Assembly (NCBI GenBank): GCA_020849855.1
Contig: JADZFO010000021.1
Location: forward strand, 19,058 to 83,057
Source: a bacterium
Lineage (GTDB): Bacteria; 4484-113; JAFGCY01
Direction of reading: 5' to 3'
DNA length: 64,000 bases
In this document: positions 18,631-27,776 of the stretch, one piece after another
How positions within the stretch are numbered: position 1 is the stretch's first letter
Layout of the letters: every line of letters starts with the position of its first letter
Position numbers and translations under genes: made by a program
Notes under the pieces: generated by a model
Told to the model about the DNA's origin: nothing
The model's database searches: none
What the model saw: only the letters and a program-made list of their open reading frames with translations

Positions 18631-21549
18631 TCAGATCCTTACTGCATAGATCAGAGCGTCTTCAACAGTGTCGATGTAAACCAGGGCCGGCAGGCCGCCG
18701 ACATCCACCAGCTGGATGTCGGCAGGGCTGCCCCCGGCTACAGTCTCGATGCCCGCCCAGTCCGCGCTTTGCCCTCCATTCGCTGTGCTGGACATGACGA
18801 AGCGGACATCCGCGCTCAGCGGCCCCTGGTATGCGAAGGAAGGGTGGCCGCCGACTACTGCAAAGCTGCCCTGAGTGTCCATGGCGCTGAGGTCAAAGAG
18901 GTGCACAGGCGTGCCAGTCCAGCCGGTACCATCGGCGTTATCCGCCGCCTGGAAGTAGACCTTGCCTTCATTGACCGTGTCACGGACGATTATGGCCGGC
19001 AAACCGGAAACGATCTGCAGGCCCATGATGCTCCAATCGGCATCCCCGGCACCGGCCGGTGCGGCATCTTCATTGATATCCCAGCCGTCCACATCGTCGA
19101 TGCCATCGCCCAGGCTGTTGCTGCTGCGCGAGTAGGTCAGGGCCTCCTCGTCCGCCGGGCCGTTGTAATAGGTGTAGACCGCCGCCGGGCGGCCGTTGAC
19201 CACAGTCAGGGCCCAGGGGTCGCGGGCATCTGAGCCAATGCCATTGGGGACGATCACATCAATCACACCGCCCCAGTCGTTGTTGACTGTGCCGGTCTGC
19301 GAGTTGGCCCGCACATAGCTCACGGTGCCGCGGGTGTTGCTGCGGAAGTAGAGAGCCGGAGCGCCGTTGACCTGGGCCAGCGTCGGCTCGGCCGCATTGG
19401 TTTCGACCGGCATCTCCGCGCTCCAGTCGCCGGGGAGCAGGCCGCTGCCGCTGGCCCGGCGGTAGACCAGCTGCCCGCCGAGGCTGACGTACGCCATGGC
19501 CGGCGCGTTGAAGACAGCGGCCACGCTGAGCTGCGTTCCACTGGCCGCTGGCGCGGAGGCTACGCTCCAGTCAGAAGGCAGCGAGCCGGATGCGCTGGCC
19601 GAGCGGGCGAAGCGGATGCCCACGCCGGCTGCATAGTAGGCCGCCACCGGGACACTGCCCACCACTGCCAGACTGGCCCCGCTGGCACTGGCAGCGGAGG
19701 GCTGGTCGTCCAGGGTCAGCACCGACCAGCCATGCGCAGTCAAAGCCAGGCTGGCGGTATCGACTGCCCCGTTATCGTCAGTCACTTCGACGCTGGCGTT
19801 GTAGATTCCGGCCGCTGTATATGTATATGGGTCCGGCACAGCCTGACCCTCGGCGGTCTGTTCCTCGGTGCTGTTACTGAAAAGCCCGTCGCTGTCGAAA
19901 TCCCAGCGATAGTTGGCGATGCTGCCGCCAGGGTCAGTGCTGCCGCTGGCGTCAAGCTGCACTAGCAGCGGTGCATCGCCGCTGCTTACATCCGCGCTCA
20001 GCGCAGCCAGTGGCGGCGAGTTAGTGACGCTGATCAGTTTGCTGTCAGAGGCTGTAGCCCCATCGTCGTCCGTCACGCGCAGCCTGATGCGATAGCTGCC
20101 GGGGTCGCTGAAAAGCACGTCCACGCCAGCCAGCCCATTTGCATCCGCCTCAGCTCCGGTCTCGCCATAGATCGTGTCGTTATCGAAGTCCCACTCATAG
20201 TTCACGATGCTGCCGCCGGGGTCTGTGCTGCTGCTCCCGTCGAAGCTGACAAGCAGGGGCTTGAAGCCGCTGCTCTGGCTTGCCAGCAGGACCGCGCTGG
20301 GGGCGGAGTTGCCGACGTTGATGGTGACACTGTCCGTGTAAACGATGGAGGACTGGGAGACAGCCTTGACTGTGGCCGTCACATCGCCTGTGACCGTATA
20401 TGTGTACTGGGCGAAGTTCTGGTCCGCGGCAAGCTGCTCAGGGCCGGCCTCGCCGAAAGTTCCATCGCCGTCGAGGTCCCATTCATATGCTGCGATGCCT
20501 TCGGTGATGGTTGAGGTATCAGCGTTGAAGTTCACTTCCAGGGGCTTGACACCCAGTTGCGGACTGGCGCTCAGCACCACCTCCGGCACGGCCAGCACGG
20601 TGATAAGCGCCGACGCGCTGGCGCTGGCCAGGCGGTCGTCGCTGACCCTCACCGCGGCATTGAATTCGCCGACAGTGCTGTAGCCCACATTTGCCAGCGG
20701 GCTGCCAGCCGCGGACTGCTCGTCCCCCGGCTCGCCCCACAGGCCGTCGCCATCAAAGTCCCATTCGTAATTACTGATAGTCCCGTCAGGATCGCTGCTG
20801 GCGCTGGCGTCAAAGCTGACGCTGGCGCCGGCAATCAGAGTGGCGGGCTCCGCCGTCAGGCTGGCCAGGGGCAGCTCGGTGACAAAGAACTCCAGCCGCT
20901 GCAGTGGCGCCTGGCTGCTTCCCAGCAGCAGGACCGCCACGGCCTGATCGTCCTGGGCATTGGTATAGGGGCCCAGATCCGCAATGCTGAGCGGGGCTCC
21001 GCCCGGGTCGTGGAACCAGGACCAGCGGTTGCTGTCCCAGTTGCTCAGGCCAATGTAAAGCTGTGCCGGGTCAGGCGCAGCACCCCAGCTCAGGCTCAGC
21101 GCGGTGGCCGCACCGGCGGCCTGAGGCAGATTGAAGGGATAGAGCGCATAGGCCGCTCCGCTGAGCCCGGCCTGCCCGCCGCCGGCCGGCGCGAATACAG
21201 CTTCATCCGCACTGGCGCTGACCAGGCTGCTGTGCTGCAGCGCGCTGAAGTCGCTGCCCCGGCGCCAGGCGTCCGGATAGTTGAAGCTGCTTTTGCGCAG
21301 TGCGGCCAGTTCCCCGGCGATGGCTGCCGGCGCAGGCAGGACCTTGCCCGGCAGCCCTGGCTGCGCGGCGGTTTCGCTGCTGCCAGCAGGATCTATCGCG
21401 CTGCGGGAGTCCAGAATGATCGGTCCACGAGATCCGGGCTGTACTGCGCTGCCCGGGGCCGCACAGGAAGCGCAGGCCAGCAATGCTGCGAGGGCCAGAT
21501 ATGTGACAGTGCTGCGTCCTCTTGATTTCCTCTGAATGTCAGATTGCAT
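18631..21549 (-). CDS. Large lipoprotein with four PKD domains and propeller-like repeats
   Basis: Exported protein of 972 residues. The start at 21549 is preceded by a strong GGAGGGCGGAG. The signal peptide ends in LLACASC, with Cys26 or Cys29 as the lipidation site. Residues 125-215 carry the family domain with YIGLSNWDSNRWSWF. Four PKD domains follow (cores YEWDFDGDG, YEWDLDGDG, YEWDFDNDT, YRWDFDSDG). The C-terminal third consists of repeats of the form 'xVNGxPAxxYxxxxxLxYxRSxxxxGxxxxDW', consistent with a beta-propeller unlike that of the 1-10 kb array. It belongs to the same lipoprotein family by its N-terminal half only, so the C-terminal module has been exchanged. Confidence 0.8.
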   Translation of the reverse strand: MQSDIQRKSRGRSTVTYLALAALLACASCAAPGSAVQPGSRGPIILDSRSAIDPAGSSETAAQPGLPGKVLPAPAAIAGELAALRKSSFNYPDAWRRGSDFSALQHSSLVSASADEAVFAPAGGGQAGLSGAAYALYPFNLPQAAGAATALSLSWGAAPDPAQLYIGLSNWDSNRWSWFHDPGGAPLSIADLGPYTNAQDDQAVAVLLLGSSQAPLQRLEFFVTELPLASLTAEPATLIAGASVSFDASASSDPDGTISNYEWDFDGDGLWGEPGDEQSAAGSPLANVGYSTVGEFNAAVRVSDDRLASASASALITVLAVPEVVLSASPQLGVKPLEVNFNADTSTITEGIAAYEWDLDGDGTFGEAGPEQLAADQNFAQYTYTVTGDVTATVKAVSQSSIVYTDSVTINVGNSAPSAVLLASQSSGFKPLLVSFDGSSSTDPGGSIVNYEWDFDNDTIYGETGAEADANGLAGVDVLFSDPGSYRIRLRVTDDDGATASDSKLISVTNSPPLAALSADVSSGDAPLLVQLDASGSTDPGGSIANYRWDFDSDGLFSNSTEEQTAEGQAVPDPYTYTAAGIYNASVEVTDDNGAVDTASLALTAHGWSVLTLDDQPSAASASGASLAVVGSVPVAAYYAAGVGIRFARSASASGSLPSDWSVASAPAASGTQLSVAAVFNAPAMAYVSLGGQLVYRRASGSGLLPGDWSAEMPVETNAAEPTLAQVNGAPALYFRSNTRGTVSYVRANSQTGTVNNDWGGVIDVIVPNGIGSDARDPWALTVVNGRPAAVYTYYNGPADEEALTYSRSSNSLGDGIDDVDGWDINEDAAPAGAGDADWSIMGLQIVSGLPAIIVRDTVNEGKVYFQAADNADGTGWTGTPVHLFDLSAMDTQGSFAVVGGHPSFAYQGPLSADVRFVMSSTANGGQSADWAGIETVAGGSPADIQLVDVGGLPALVYIDTVEDALIYAVRI

Positions 21550-22087
21550 CTCCGCCCTCCCCGCCGTGCACTTGCCAGAAGCGGCAAGGCCAACAGGCGT
21601 GCTTCTAATACCGACTGTATTTGTCCAATTTGCTGAAACAGCGGGAGTCAGGACAAAAGAGACCGCTTCTCAGGCGGGCCTCTGCGTGTAGGTCGGTAGT
21701 GCTGAGAGCAGCCGCCAAAGCGTCTCTCTAGAGTTTCACTGCATTCCATCGGAGCTGCCATACCAGTCCCAGCGTTGGCAGTCCCAGTTCGAGATGCGCT
21801 GCAAGAGTACTGCAGCAAAAGCCGGCTGTATTCCCATTCAGATGCAGGGTCTCCAGGCCAAATACGTTTGACAGGCTGAAGGTATAAACCGAAAAGGCAC
21901 AGCTGCCCGGTGACGCGCTGCCAATACCCGCTCTGCGGGGCTGAATTTCAGCATGGCTAAGCTCGCTCGCACCGCTCAGTGGATCAAGGCAATGGGCAAA
22001 CTCGACACCTGCGACGAGACATGTATTGCAGCTTCACCTGTTGCTTTGCCCCCTTGTAAGACTAGCCCTGGTGCGAATACCTGCCCG
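21550..22087. other. Gene-free spacer between two lipoprotein genes
   Basis: This 538-base stretch contains no intact gene. Its 21741-21960 part reads, on the minus strand, as a broken copy of the neighbouring lipoproteins (separate entry). The rest, 21550-21740 and 21961-22087, shows nothing I can name. Confidence 0.6.
21741..21960 (-). pseudogene. Decayed fragment of a 'GLSNW' lipoprotein
   Basis: On the minus strand two frames together recall the family domain. One frame gives CAFSVYTFSLSNVFGLETLH, like AFAVYHFNAPGYDRNGQVYL in the array. A second frame gives FAAVLLQRISNWDCQRWDWY, like YIGLSNWDSNRWSWF. The frame break and in-frame stops show it is not functional. It lies between two intact relatives on the same strand, so a third copy has decayed here. 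Confidence 0.6.
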
Positions 22088-24244
22088 TCAGCCGCCCCTG
22101 GCGAAGAAGACCAGCCGCACACCGCGCAGCCCCACACGATAGGCGGCGCAGTAGAAACCGCCCAGGTCAACAAAGCGGCTTTCAAACACCGTCTGGTCGT
22201 CCAGCAGTGGGCCAAGGGGGCCACAGACTGGGCCGCTTGACTGCCAGTCCGCCTCAGCTGCCCCGTCCGGGCTCGCACTGATGTACTGGTAAATCCCGGT
22301 CGCAAACTCCCCCTGGTCCAGGACAACCTGCCCGTGAGGTAGCTGTATTCCGTTTTCGTGCGGCAGGATGGCCAGTCCACCGGCGGGCTCAATCGACTGG
22401 AAGCGTATATGCTGGCCATTGCTCCAGTCCGCTTGAGAGATGCCGGTTGTCGATGCAGCCCGCCTGAAGTCAAGCGCATAGCCACCGCTTATGGTGTCCC
22501 AGTCAAAGTAGCAAATTGCAGGGTGGCCATCGACCACCACCAGATTGCCGAGTATGCTGCGCTGGTCAGGATAGCTGAGCTCAGGCGTGACATTAACGGC
22601 TTTCGTACCACTGTGCCAGTCGGCATAGTCATGGCCGTCGGCGTCCGCGCTGCGCAGGTACTGGGCCCGGTATGCCCCTAAGTTGTCTATTCCATGGTGG
22701 TAGCCATAAAGGACCGCCGGAGAGCCTGCAACTTCTGCAAGCATCGGCCGTATGCCTGTTTCATCGGCCCATACAGACAGGCCGTCCTGTGGCTGGTCCA
22801 GCAATACCGGATCACTCCACTCTTCAACAGAAGCGCCGAGCGGCGTGGTGGCCGCGGTGTAATAGAGACAGTATCCAAGGTTTACGTTATGAAACTGAAA
22901 AGCCATTGCCGGACAACCGTTGATCAGGGCCACTGACCAGCACGGCAGTTTGCTGCTGTCAGGGTGGTTCTTGCAAAGGTGGATGTATATGCTGTCCGGA
23001 TCTGTCCATACTCCGGGCTTGCTGCCGTCACCCTCAGCCGCAACCATGTACCAGAAATACTCAAGATCATCGAAGCTTGAACCCTGGGTGGCGCAGAACA
23101 CGGCTGGGCGGCCTTCGATCTCCAGCAGCCGCACTATCGCGCCGCTTGTGGGGAAAGGTCGAATCGGACTGAACACCCAGTCATCGCCATGGCCCCCGCT
23201 GCCAAGCATTGCCGAAGCATAGACAATGTTGCCAACATACTGGTGCAGAGTCATTGCCAGATGTCCGTCGATCCTGTTGATATCAATACTGGATACTTCC
23301 ACGTCAAAATCAAAGTCAACAGAAATCGTCTGCTGCACCTTAACCTGGACATAGCGTACAGCCTTTGCACCGTCGGTCTTGACCAGTCGCACGCCGACCG
23401 CATGATCACCTTCTTCCTCAAAGGTGATCTCTGCCTTTGTCATGCCCTGAGCCGCCAGCTCTTCAGATGAGGAATTGAAGGATCCATCTCCATCAAGGTC
23501 CCACTCATATCCGGCCACATCCTTTTGCAGGTTTCCGCCTGGGCCTGCCTCCAGGTTCACCGGCAGGCCGGGGATAGTCGGGCTAACATGCGCCGCCAGG
23601 TCCGGCATTGCCGCAATGCTCTGCGTAAACTGGATCAGATTCAGCTGTGCGGGTTCATCGCCAAGTAACAGAACCACCAGCTGCAGCCGGTCCTGGGCGT
23701 CCGTGTAGGGCGCGAGGCTCTCGAAGAGCCAGAACATCTCCGAACTGGCAGGGCGCCAGTCCCAGCGGCCGCTGCTCCAGTTAGACAATCCGATAAACAC
23801 AACGCCTGCAGCCGGCATGTCCTGCCACAGCAGATATAGATACGACTCTTTGTCTGCGTCCGGCAGCGTAAGCTGATAGCTCGCAAAGGCAGCTGTCTCA
23901 AGGACCTTTCCGCTGACCGGGTTAAACTGCGCCCCCAGTGCATCTGCAGTGACCCGCTGAGTTGGCAGTACTGGATTAAAGCCCGCGCCAGGAACCGCGC
24001 CCTGCTCCACGCTGAAGCCGGCTTCGCGCGGGAGGGCCAGGGGGGCGGGTAAGACCATGCCTGCTGGCTCGGGGCCTGACCGGGAATGCCACACGCTCAT
24101 AGCCGGGTGGGCCGGCAATTCCATGCGCTGCCGGCCGGCAGTGCCGCAGCCGGGACCGAGGAGCAGTGCAAGGAAGATCAAGAGTGTGCCATTCAGCACA
24201 TTGATCGGGCTGGCGCACCTACATCTAATCTTCGTGTTAGTCAT
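22088..24244 (-). CDS. Lipoprotein with 'GLSNW' domain, PKD domain and propeller-like repeats
   Basis: A 718-residue exported protein. The correct start is the ATG at 24244; the longer open frame upstream is only the antisense of tldD. The signal peptide ends LGPGC (Cys33). The family domain contains FIGLSNWSSGRWDWR, followed by one PKD domain (YEWDLDGDG) and then repeats such as 'VEIEGRPAVFCATQGSSFDD' and 'VAGSPAVLYGYHHG', similar to the C-terminal half of the gene at 18631. It is slightly less GC-biased than the first array. Its start region is 85 bp from the divergent tldD start. The function is unknown. Confidence 0.8.
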   Translation of the reverse strand: MTNTKIRCRCASPINVLNGTLLIFLALLLGPGCGTAGRQRMELPAHPAMSVWHSRSGPEPAGMVLPAPLALPREAGFSVEQGAVPGAGFNPVLPTQRVTADALGAQFNPVSGKVLETAAFASYQLTLPDADKESYLYLLWQDMPAAGVVFIGLSNWSSGRWDWRPASSEMFWLFESLAPYTDAQDRLQLVVLLLGDEPAQLNLIQFTQSIAAMPDLAAHVSPTIPGLPVNLEAGPGGNLQKDVAGYEWDLDGDGSFNSSSEELAAQGMTKAEITFEEEGDHAVGVRLVKTDGAKAVRYVQVKVQQTISVDFDFDVEVSSIDINRIDGHLAMTLHQYVGNIVYASAMLGSGGHGDDWVFSPIRPFPTSGAIVRLLEIEGRPAVFCATQGSSFDDLEYFWYMVAAEGDGSKPGVWTDPDSIYIHLCKNHPDSSKLPCWSVALINGCPAMAFQFHNVNLGYCLYYTAATTPLGASVEEWSDPVLLDQPQDGLSVWADETGIRPMLAEVAGSPAVLYGYHHGIDNLGAYRAQYLRSADADGHDYADWHSGTKAVNVTPELSYPDQRSILGNLVVVDGHPAICYFDWDTISGGYALDFRRAASTTGISQADWSNGQHIRFQSIEPAGGLAILPHENGIQLPHGQVVLDQGEFATGIYQYISASPDGAAEADWQSSGPVCGPLGPLLDDQTVFESRFVDLGGFYCAAYRVGLRGVRLVFFARGG

Positions 24245-24329
24245 CTTCAAGAGGATTGTACCGGCTCGACTGTTGGCGCGCCTCCGCCCCGGCGTCATGT
24301 AAGCTAGTTCCGGAGGAAGAGTCCCGCAG

Positions 24330-25781
24330 ATGCAAGAGATCCTCGACGCAGCAATGAACGTCGCCAACAAGCGCAAGGCGCAGTACGCGGATATCCGCCT
24401 GCTGACCCGCACGACCCAGAGCCTGACCGTCCGCGACGGCCGGGTTGAGACCATCAACTCCGGCAGCGACGCCGGAATCGGCGTGCGCGTGATCCACAAG
24501 GGCCGCTGGGGCTTTGCCGCCAGCCGCGATATCTCGGCCGCCGAGGCCGCGAACGTCTGCGAGCAGGCCCTGCGCATCGCCGAGGCTTCGGCCAGCGGAC
24601 CAGGCACGCCCGTCGTGCTTGACGACACCGCGCCGCAGAAGGGTGAGTACGCCACGCCCATGCAGCGCGATCCCTTCGAGGTCAGCCTGGAGGAGAAGCT
24701 CGGCCGGCTCTTTGAGGCCGACAGCGCGATGGCCGGCCAGGCCGGACTGTCCCATCGCGGCGCATTCTTCGACATCTGGCGCGAGGACCAGCACTTCGCC
24801 TCCAGCGAGGGTGCGCGCATCCATCAGGTCATCACCGAGTGCGGCGGCGGCATCCTGGCCACCGCCCTGCGCGAGGGCGACAAGCAGGTGCGCTGCTATC
24901 CCAACTCCTTCCGTGGCCAGTTCCATACCGCGGGCTACGAAGCCTTTCTGGACTATGACATCGTGGGCGAAGGGCCGCGGGTGGCCGAAGAGGCCGTACG
25001 CCTGCTGGACAGCCCGCCGGTGCCCAGCGGGGAATGCAGCCTGATTCTGGACGGCCCGCAGTTGGCGCTGCAGATCCATGAGTCCATCGGCCATCCTCTC
25101 GAGCTGGACCGCGTGCTGGGTTTCGAGGCCGCCTTCGCCGGCATGAGCTTTGTGAAACCTGAGGACATCGGCTCGCTGCGCTATGGCTCGGAGCTGCTGA
25201 ACATCACTGTTGACCCGACCCTGCCCGGCGGCCTCGGCTCCTATGCCTATGACGATGACGGCGTGCCGACCCGTCGCGACCCGGTGATCGTCAATGGCGT
25301 GCTGCAGGGCTTCCTGACCAGCCGTGAAACCGCACCGGTGATCGGCGCGCAGAGCAATGCCTGCAACCGCGCTGACGGCTTTGGCCGTCTGCCCCTGGTG
25401 CGCATGCCAAACGTGAACCTCGAGCCCGGCCCGGATGGCGTCGGCCTTGAAGAGCTGATCTCCGGCGTGAAGGACGGTTTTCTGTTCTCCAACAACCGTT
25501 CCTGGAGCATAGACGACAAGCGCGTCAACTTCCAGTTCGGCTGCGAAGCGGCCTATGAGATCAAGGATGGCAGGCTGACCGGGCGTCTGTTCAAGAATCC
25601 GACCTATACCGGCATCACCACCGAGTTCTGGGCCGGACTTTCGGGCGTCTGCGGTCCGCAGCTCTGGCGCATCTGGGGCACTCCCAACTGCGGCAAGGGC
25701 CAGCCCTCGCAAACGGCGCATGTGGCCCACGGCTGCAGCCCCAGCCGCTTTGAGAATGTGCGGGTGGGAGTACGAGCTTGA
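24330..25781 (+). CDS. tldD: TldD-type metalloprotease
   Basis: Peptidase family U62 (TldD/PmbA). In studied bacteria TldD is the catalytic half of a TldD-TldE heterodimer that degrades unfolded peptides, and in some species it processes ribosomally made peptides or CcdA. At 483 residues it is family-sized. The zinc motif HESIGHPLELD is at residues 250-260 (His250, Glu251, His255), which makes this the active subunit and not the inactive PmbA/TldE. GGAGGAAG precedes the start at 24330. No pmbA gene occurs in the window. Its stop overlaps the next start (TTGA), so it is probably co-transcribed and coupled with the exported protein at 25778. Confidence 0.9.
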   Translation: MQEILDAAMNVANKRKAQYADIRLLTRTTQSLTVRDGRVETINSGSDAGIGVRVIHKGRWGFAASRDISAAEAANVCEQALRIAEASASGPGTPVVLDDTAPQKGEYATPMQRDPFEVSLEEKLGRLFEADSAMAGQAGLSHRGAFFDIWREDQHFASSEGARIHQVITECGGGILATALREGDKQVRCYPNSFRGQFHTAGYEAFLDYDIVGEGPRVAEEAVRLLDSPPVPSGECSLILDGPQLALQIHESIGHPLELDRVLGFEAAFAGMSFVKPEDIGSLRYGSELLNITVDPTLPGGLGSYAYDDDGVPTRRDPVIVNGVLQGFLTSRETAPVIGAQSNACNRADGFGRLPLVRMPNVNLEPGPDGVGLEELISGVKDGFLFSNNRSWSIDDKRVNFQFGCEAAYEIKDGRLTGRLFKNPTYTGITTEFWAGLSGVCGPQLWRIWGTPNCGKGQPSQTAHVAHGCSPSRFENVRVGVRA

Positions 25782-26713
25782 GGCATTCCTGGCCGCTTGC
25801 CCTGGCCATAACCATAGCTCTCGTCCTCGTGCCGCTGCCATTTGTGCTGCAGCATGCCCAGGCGGCTGACGGCGACCCCAGTGTTGCCAGCACCGATCCT
25901 TATGTGCTGCTGGATGCGGCCAAGCTGGCCCTGGCGGATTCCAAGCTGGAGAAGGCCGGGCGCCTGCTGGAAGCGATACCGCTTAACCGCAGCCAGGCTT
26001 ATGTGGACGAGGAAGTCATATTCCAGCGCCTGCTGCTGGAAGGCGCATTTCTCTCATCCACCACCTTCCTGCTGGAGACCCTGGCCAGGCAGGAGCTGGG
26101 TCAGGGCAAATATGCGCAGTGGCTGGCGGCAGAGCGCCAGGCGCATGCCGCCCGCTTTGACGCCCTGGCTCTGGACTACCTGAAGCGCACGGAAGGCGGC
26201 TACAGCCTCAGCTTTGTGCGCTTCCGCCTGCCGGAGGTCAATGAAGAGCATCTGCGGGATGTTGAGCTTTACAGCGACCCGCAGGTCCTGCTGGCTGCCG
26301 CGCGCAACTGGGAGGAAGGCCGCGACGGCCTCGGGCGCGGCCTGGTGCTGAGCCAGGCGCGGGTGGCCGTTGTGCTGGCCGCCGCGGTGCACTATGACCT
26401 CGGCCAGGCCAGTGCGACGATCATCGGCGCCTCGCGGCGTCTGGCCGCCGGTGTGCCCCTGCGCCCGGCGCAGACCCTGGACTGGATCGCGGAGACGTCC
26501 CAGCGCAATGCCCGCACCGGCGACCGCCTGGGCGAGCTGGCCCTGGCCTGCGACCTGCGCCTGCTGGCCCTGCCGGCCCAGCAGCTTCCCGCGGAGCTCA
26601 AGAAACGCGCCGAGCTGCGTCGCAATCCGCCGCCCCCTCCGCCCCCGCCCGCCGAGCCCAAGGCAAAAGGCAAGACGAAAGGCAAGGGCAAATCCAACAA
26701 AGGCAAACGCTGA
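25778..26713 (+). CDS. Exported protein with Pro-rich, Lys/Gly-rich tail, paralogue of the next gene
   Basis: An unrecognised 311-residue protein starting at TTG 25778 inside the tldD stop. The signal peptide MRHSWPLALAITIALVLVPL ends near LQHAQA. The mature part is helical and alanine/leucine-rich, without Cys, and ends in a run of seven prolines and a basic tail (KAKGKTKGKGKSNKGKR) that could bind nucleic acid, peptidoglycan or an acidic surface. The middle aligns with the following gene: 'LPEVNEEHLRDVELYSDPQ' against 'LPPFSEAEVEQLNKTMASR', and 'LDWIAETSQRNART' against 'LDWLATVCIDMKDL'. The two are tandem duplicates 13 bases apart. Coupling to tldD hints that one may be a substrate, which is a guess. 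Confidence 0.65.
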   Translation: MRHSWPLALAITIALVLVPLPFVLQHAQAADGDPSVASTDPYVLLDAAKLALADSKLEKAGRLLEAIPLNRSQAYVDEEVIFQRLLLEGAFLSSTTFLLETLARQELGQGKYAQWLAAERQAHAARFDALALDYLKRTEGGYSLSFVRFRLPEVNEEHLRDVELYSDPQVLLAAARNWEEGRDGLGRGLVLSQARVAVVLAAAVHYDLGQASATIIGASRRLAAGVPLRPAQTLDWIAETSQRNARTGDRLGELALACDLRLLALPAQQLPAELKKRAELRRNPPPPPPPPAEPKAKGKTKGKGKSNKGKR

Positions 26714-26726
26714 ACGTCATATACTC

Positions 26727-27590
26727 ATGGCTCCAATGCTCCGGGAGACACAGCTTCTTTCCTTCGGCCGCCGTCTTGCGCCGGTGCTGTGCGCGCTGAG
26801 CCTGCTTTTCACTGCCCAGGCCCGCGCAGCCACCAGCCCCGCCGAGGCGCTGACCAAGGCCCGCGCCGAGATTGCCGCCGACCATGTCTACAGCGCGGAT
26901 GCGCTGCTGCAGGAGGTCGTGTCCTCGCCTGACGCGACTTCCGCCCAGGTGCAGGACGCCCTGTACCTGCAGACCATGATTTACTACGGGGATGTCTTTG
27001 GCGCAGCCCTGCTGCTGGCGCCGGTATCGGGCGCTACCGGCAAGGCCAGCGCGCTGGGCAAGGAAGTCAGCCAGCAGCTGCTGCTGGCGCGCCGGGCCTT
27101 CCATGTTTCCGCCACCAGCCTGCTTAACGAGCTGAACGCGAACAAGCAGATCAGCACGGTCAAGATCGATCTGCCGCCCTTCAGCGAGGCTGAGGTTGAA
27201 CAGCTCAACAAGACCATGGCCAGCCGCGAGACCATGAAGGAACTGGTGGAGAGCTACGAGACTGACCAGAGCGCCGGGCGCGGCATGCTGGCCAAGGCCA
27301 ACCACTTTGGGCTTTACATCGGCTGCGGTTCTGCCCTGCCCAAGCAGAAGGGCCGCAAGATGAAGGATGTGGACGCCAAGCTCAAGGGCGGCGTTGCTTT
27401 TGAGGAGGCGCGCTTCCTGGACTGGCTGGCCACGGTCTGCATCGACATGAAGGACCTGATCAAGAAGGAGCCGCAGGCCCCGGACCTGGGTTCGCTGGCC
27501 CGCCGTGCGGACGAGCGCCTTAAGAAGATCGTGGAGAAGGACAGCGCTTTCTATAAGAACGCCCAGGCCCGCGCCAAGGCTTACAAGTAA
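26727..27590 (+). CDS. Exported helical protein, paralogue of the preceding gene
   Basis: A 287-residue protein with signal peptide (LAPVLCALSLLFTAQARA, cleavage about residue 35). I use the ATG at 26727; an ATG three codons later is equally possible, and the ribosome site is weak. The mature protein is predicted mostly helical, with lysine-rich C-terminal helices (ADERLKKIVEKDSAFYKNAQ). It keeps the core shared with the gene at 25778 but lacks the Pro-rich and basic tail, and it has two extra Cys. Third gene of an apparent tldD operon. No known domain was recognised. Confidence 0.65.
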   Translation: MAPMLRETQLLSFGRRLAPVLCALSLLFTAQARAATSPAEALTKARAEIAADHVYSADALLQEVVSSPDATSAQVQDALYLQTMIYYGDVFGAALLLAPVSGATGKASALGKEVSQQLLLARRAFHVSATSLLNELNANKQISTVKIDLPPFSEAEVEQLNKTMASRETMKELVESYETDQSAGRGMLAKANHFGLYIGCGSALPKQKGRKMKDVDAKLKGGVAFEEARFLDWLATVCIDMKDLIKKEPQAPDLGSLARRADERLKKIVEKDSAFYKNAQARAKAYK

Positions 27591-27658
27591 CCGCGCAGCC
27601 TTTTCGTGCAACCGTCGGGGCTTGTTGACATCTGCCACATTCCCGCTGCCGATCTTTG

Positions 27659-27687
27659 TTGACAAGGCCCAACTGCGGGTATATTCT
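27659..27687 (+). promoter_or_regulatory. Candidate sigma70 promoter for the APC permease
   Basis: TTGACA at 27659-27664, 17 bases, then TATTCT at 27682-27687 (or TATATT at 27680 with 15 bases). It lies about 90 bases before the permease start and after the end of the preceding gene. A second TTGACA occurs at 27623 without a matching -10. Confidence 0.55.
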
Positions 27688-27776
27688 TCCCGCCTGCTGG
27701 CTGCTTTCGCAGACCTGCGGCAACTGCGCGCCTCTGGCGCGCATTTTGCTAGTCAGCCGGCTTCAGGGAGAAACAG

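Noticed and set aside
24237-25841. 534-residue minus-strand frame opposite tldD
   Set aside because: It is the complement of a recognised metalloprotease gene with no own signals.
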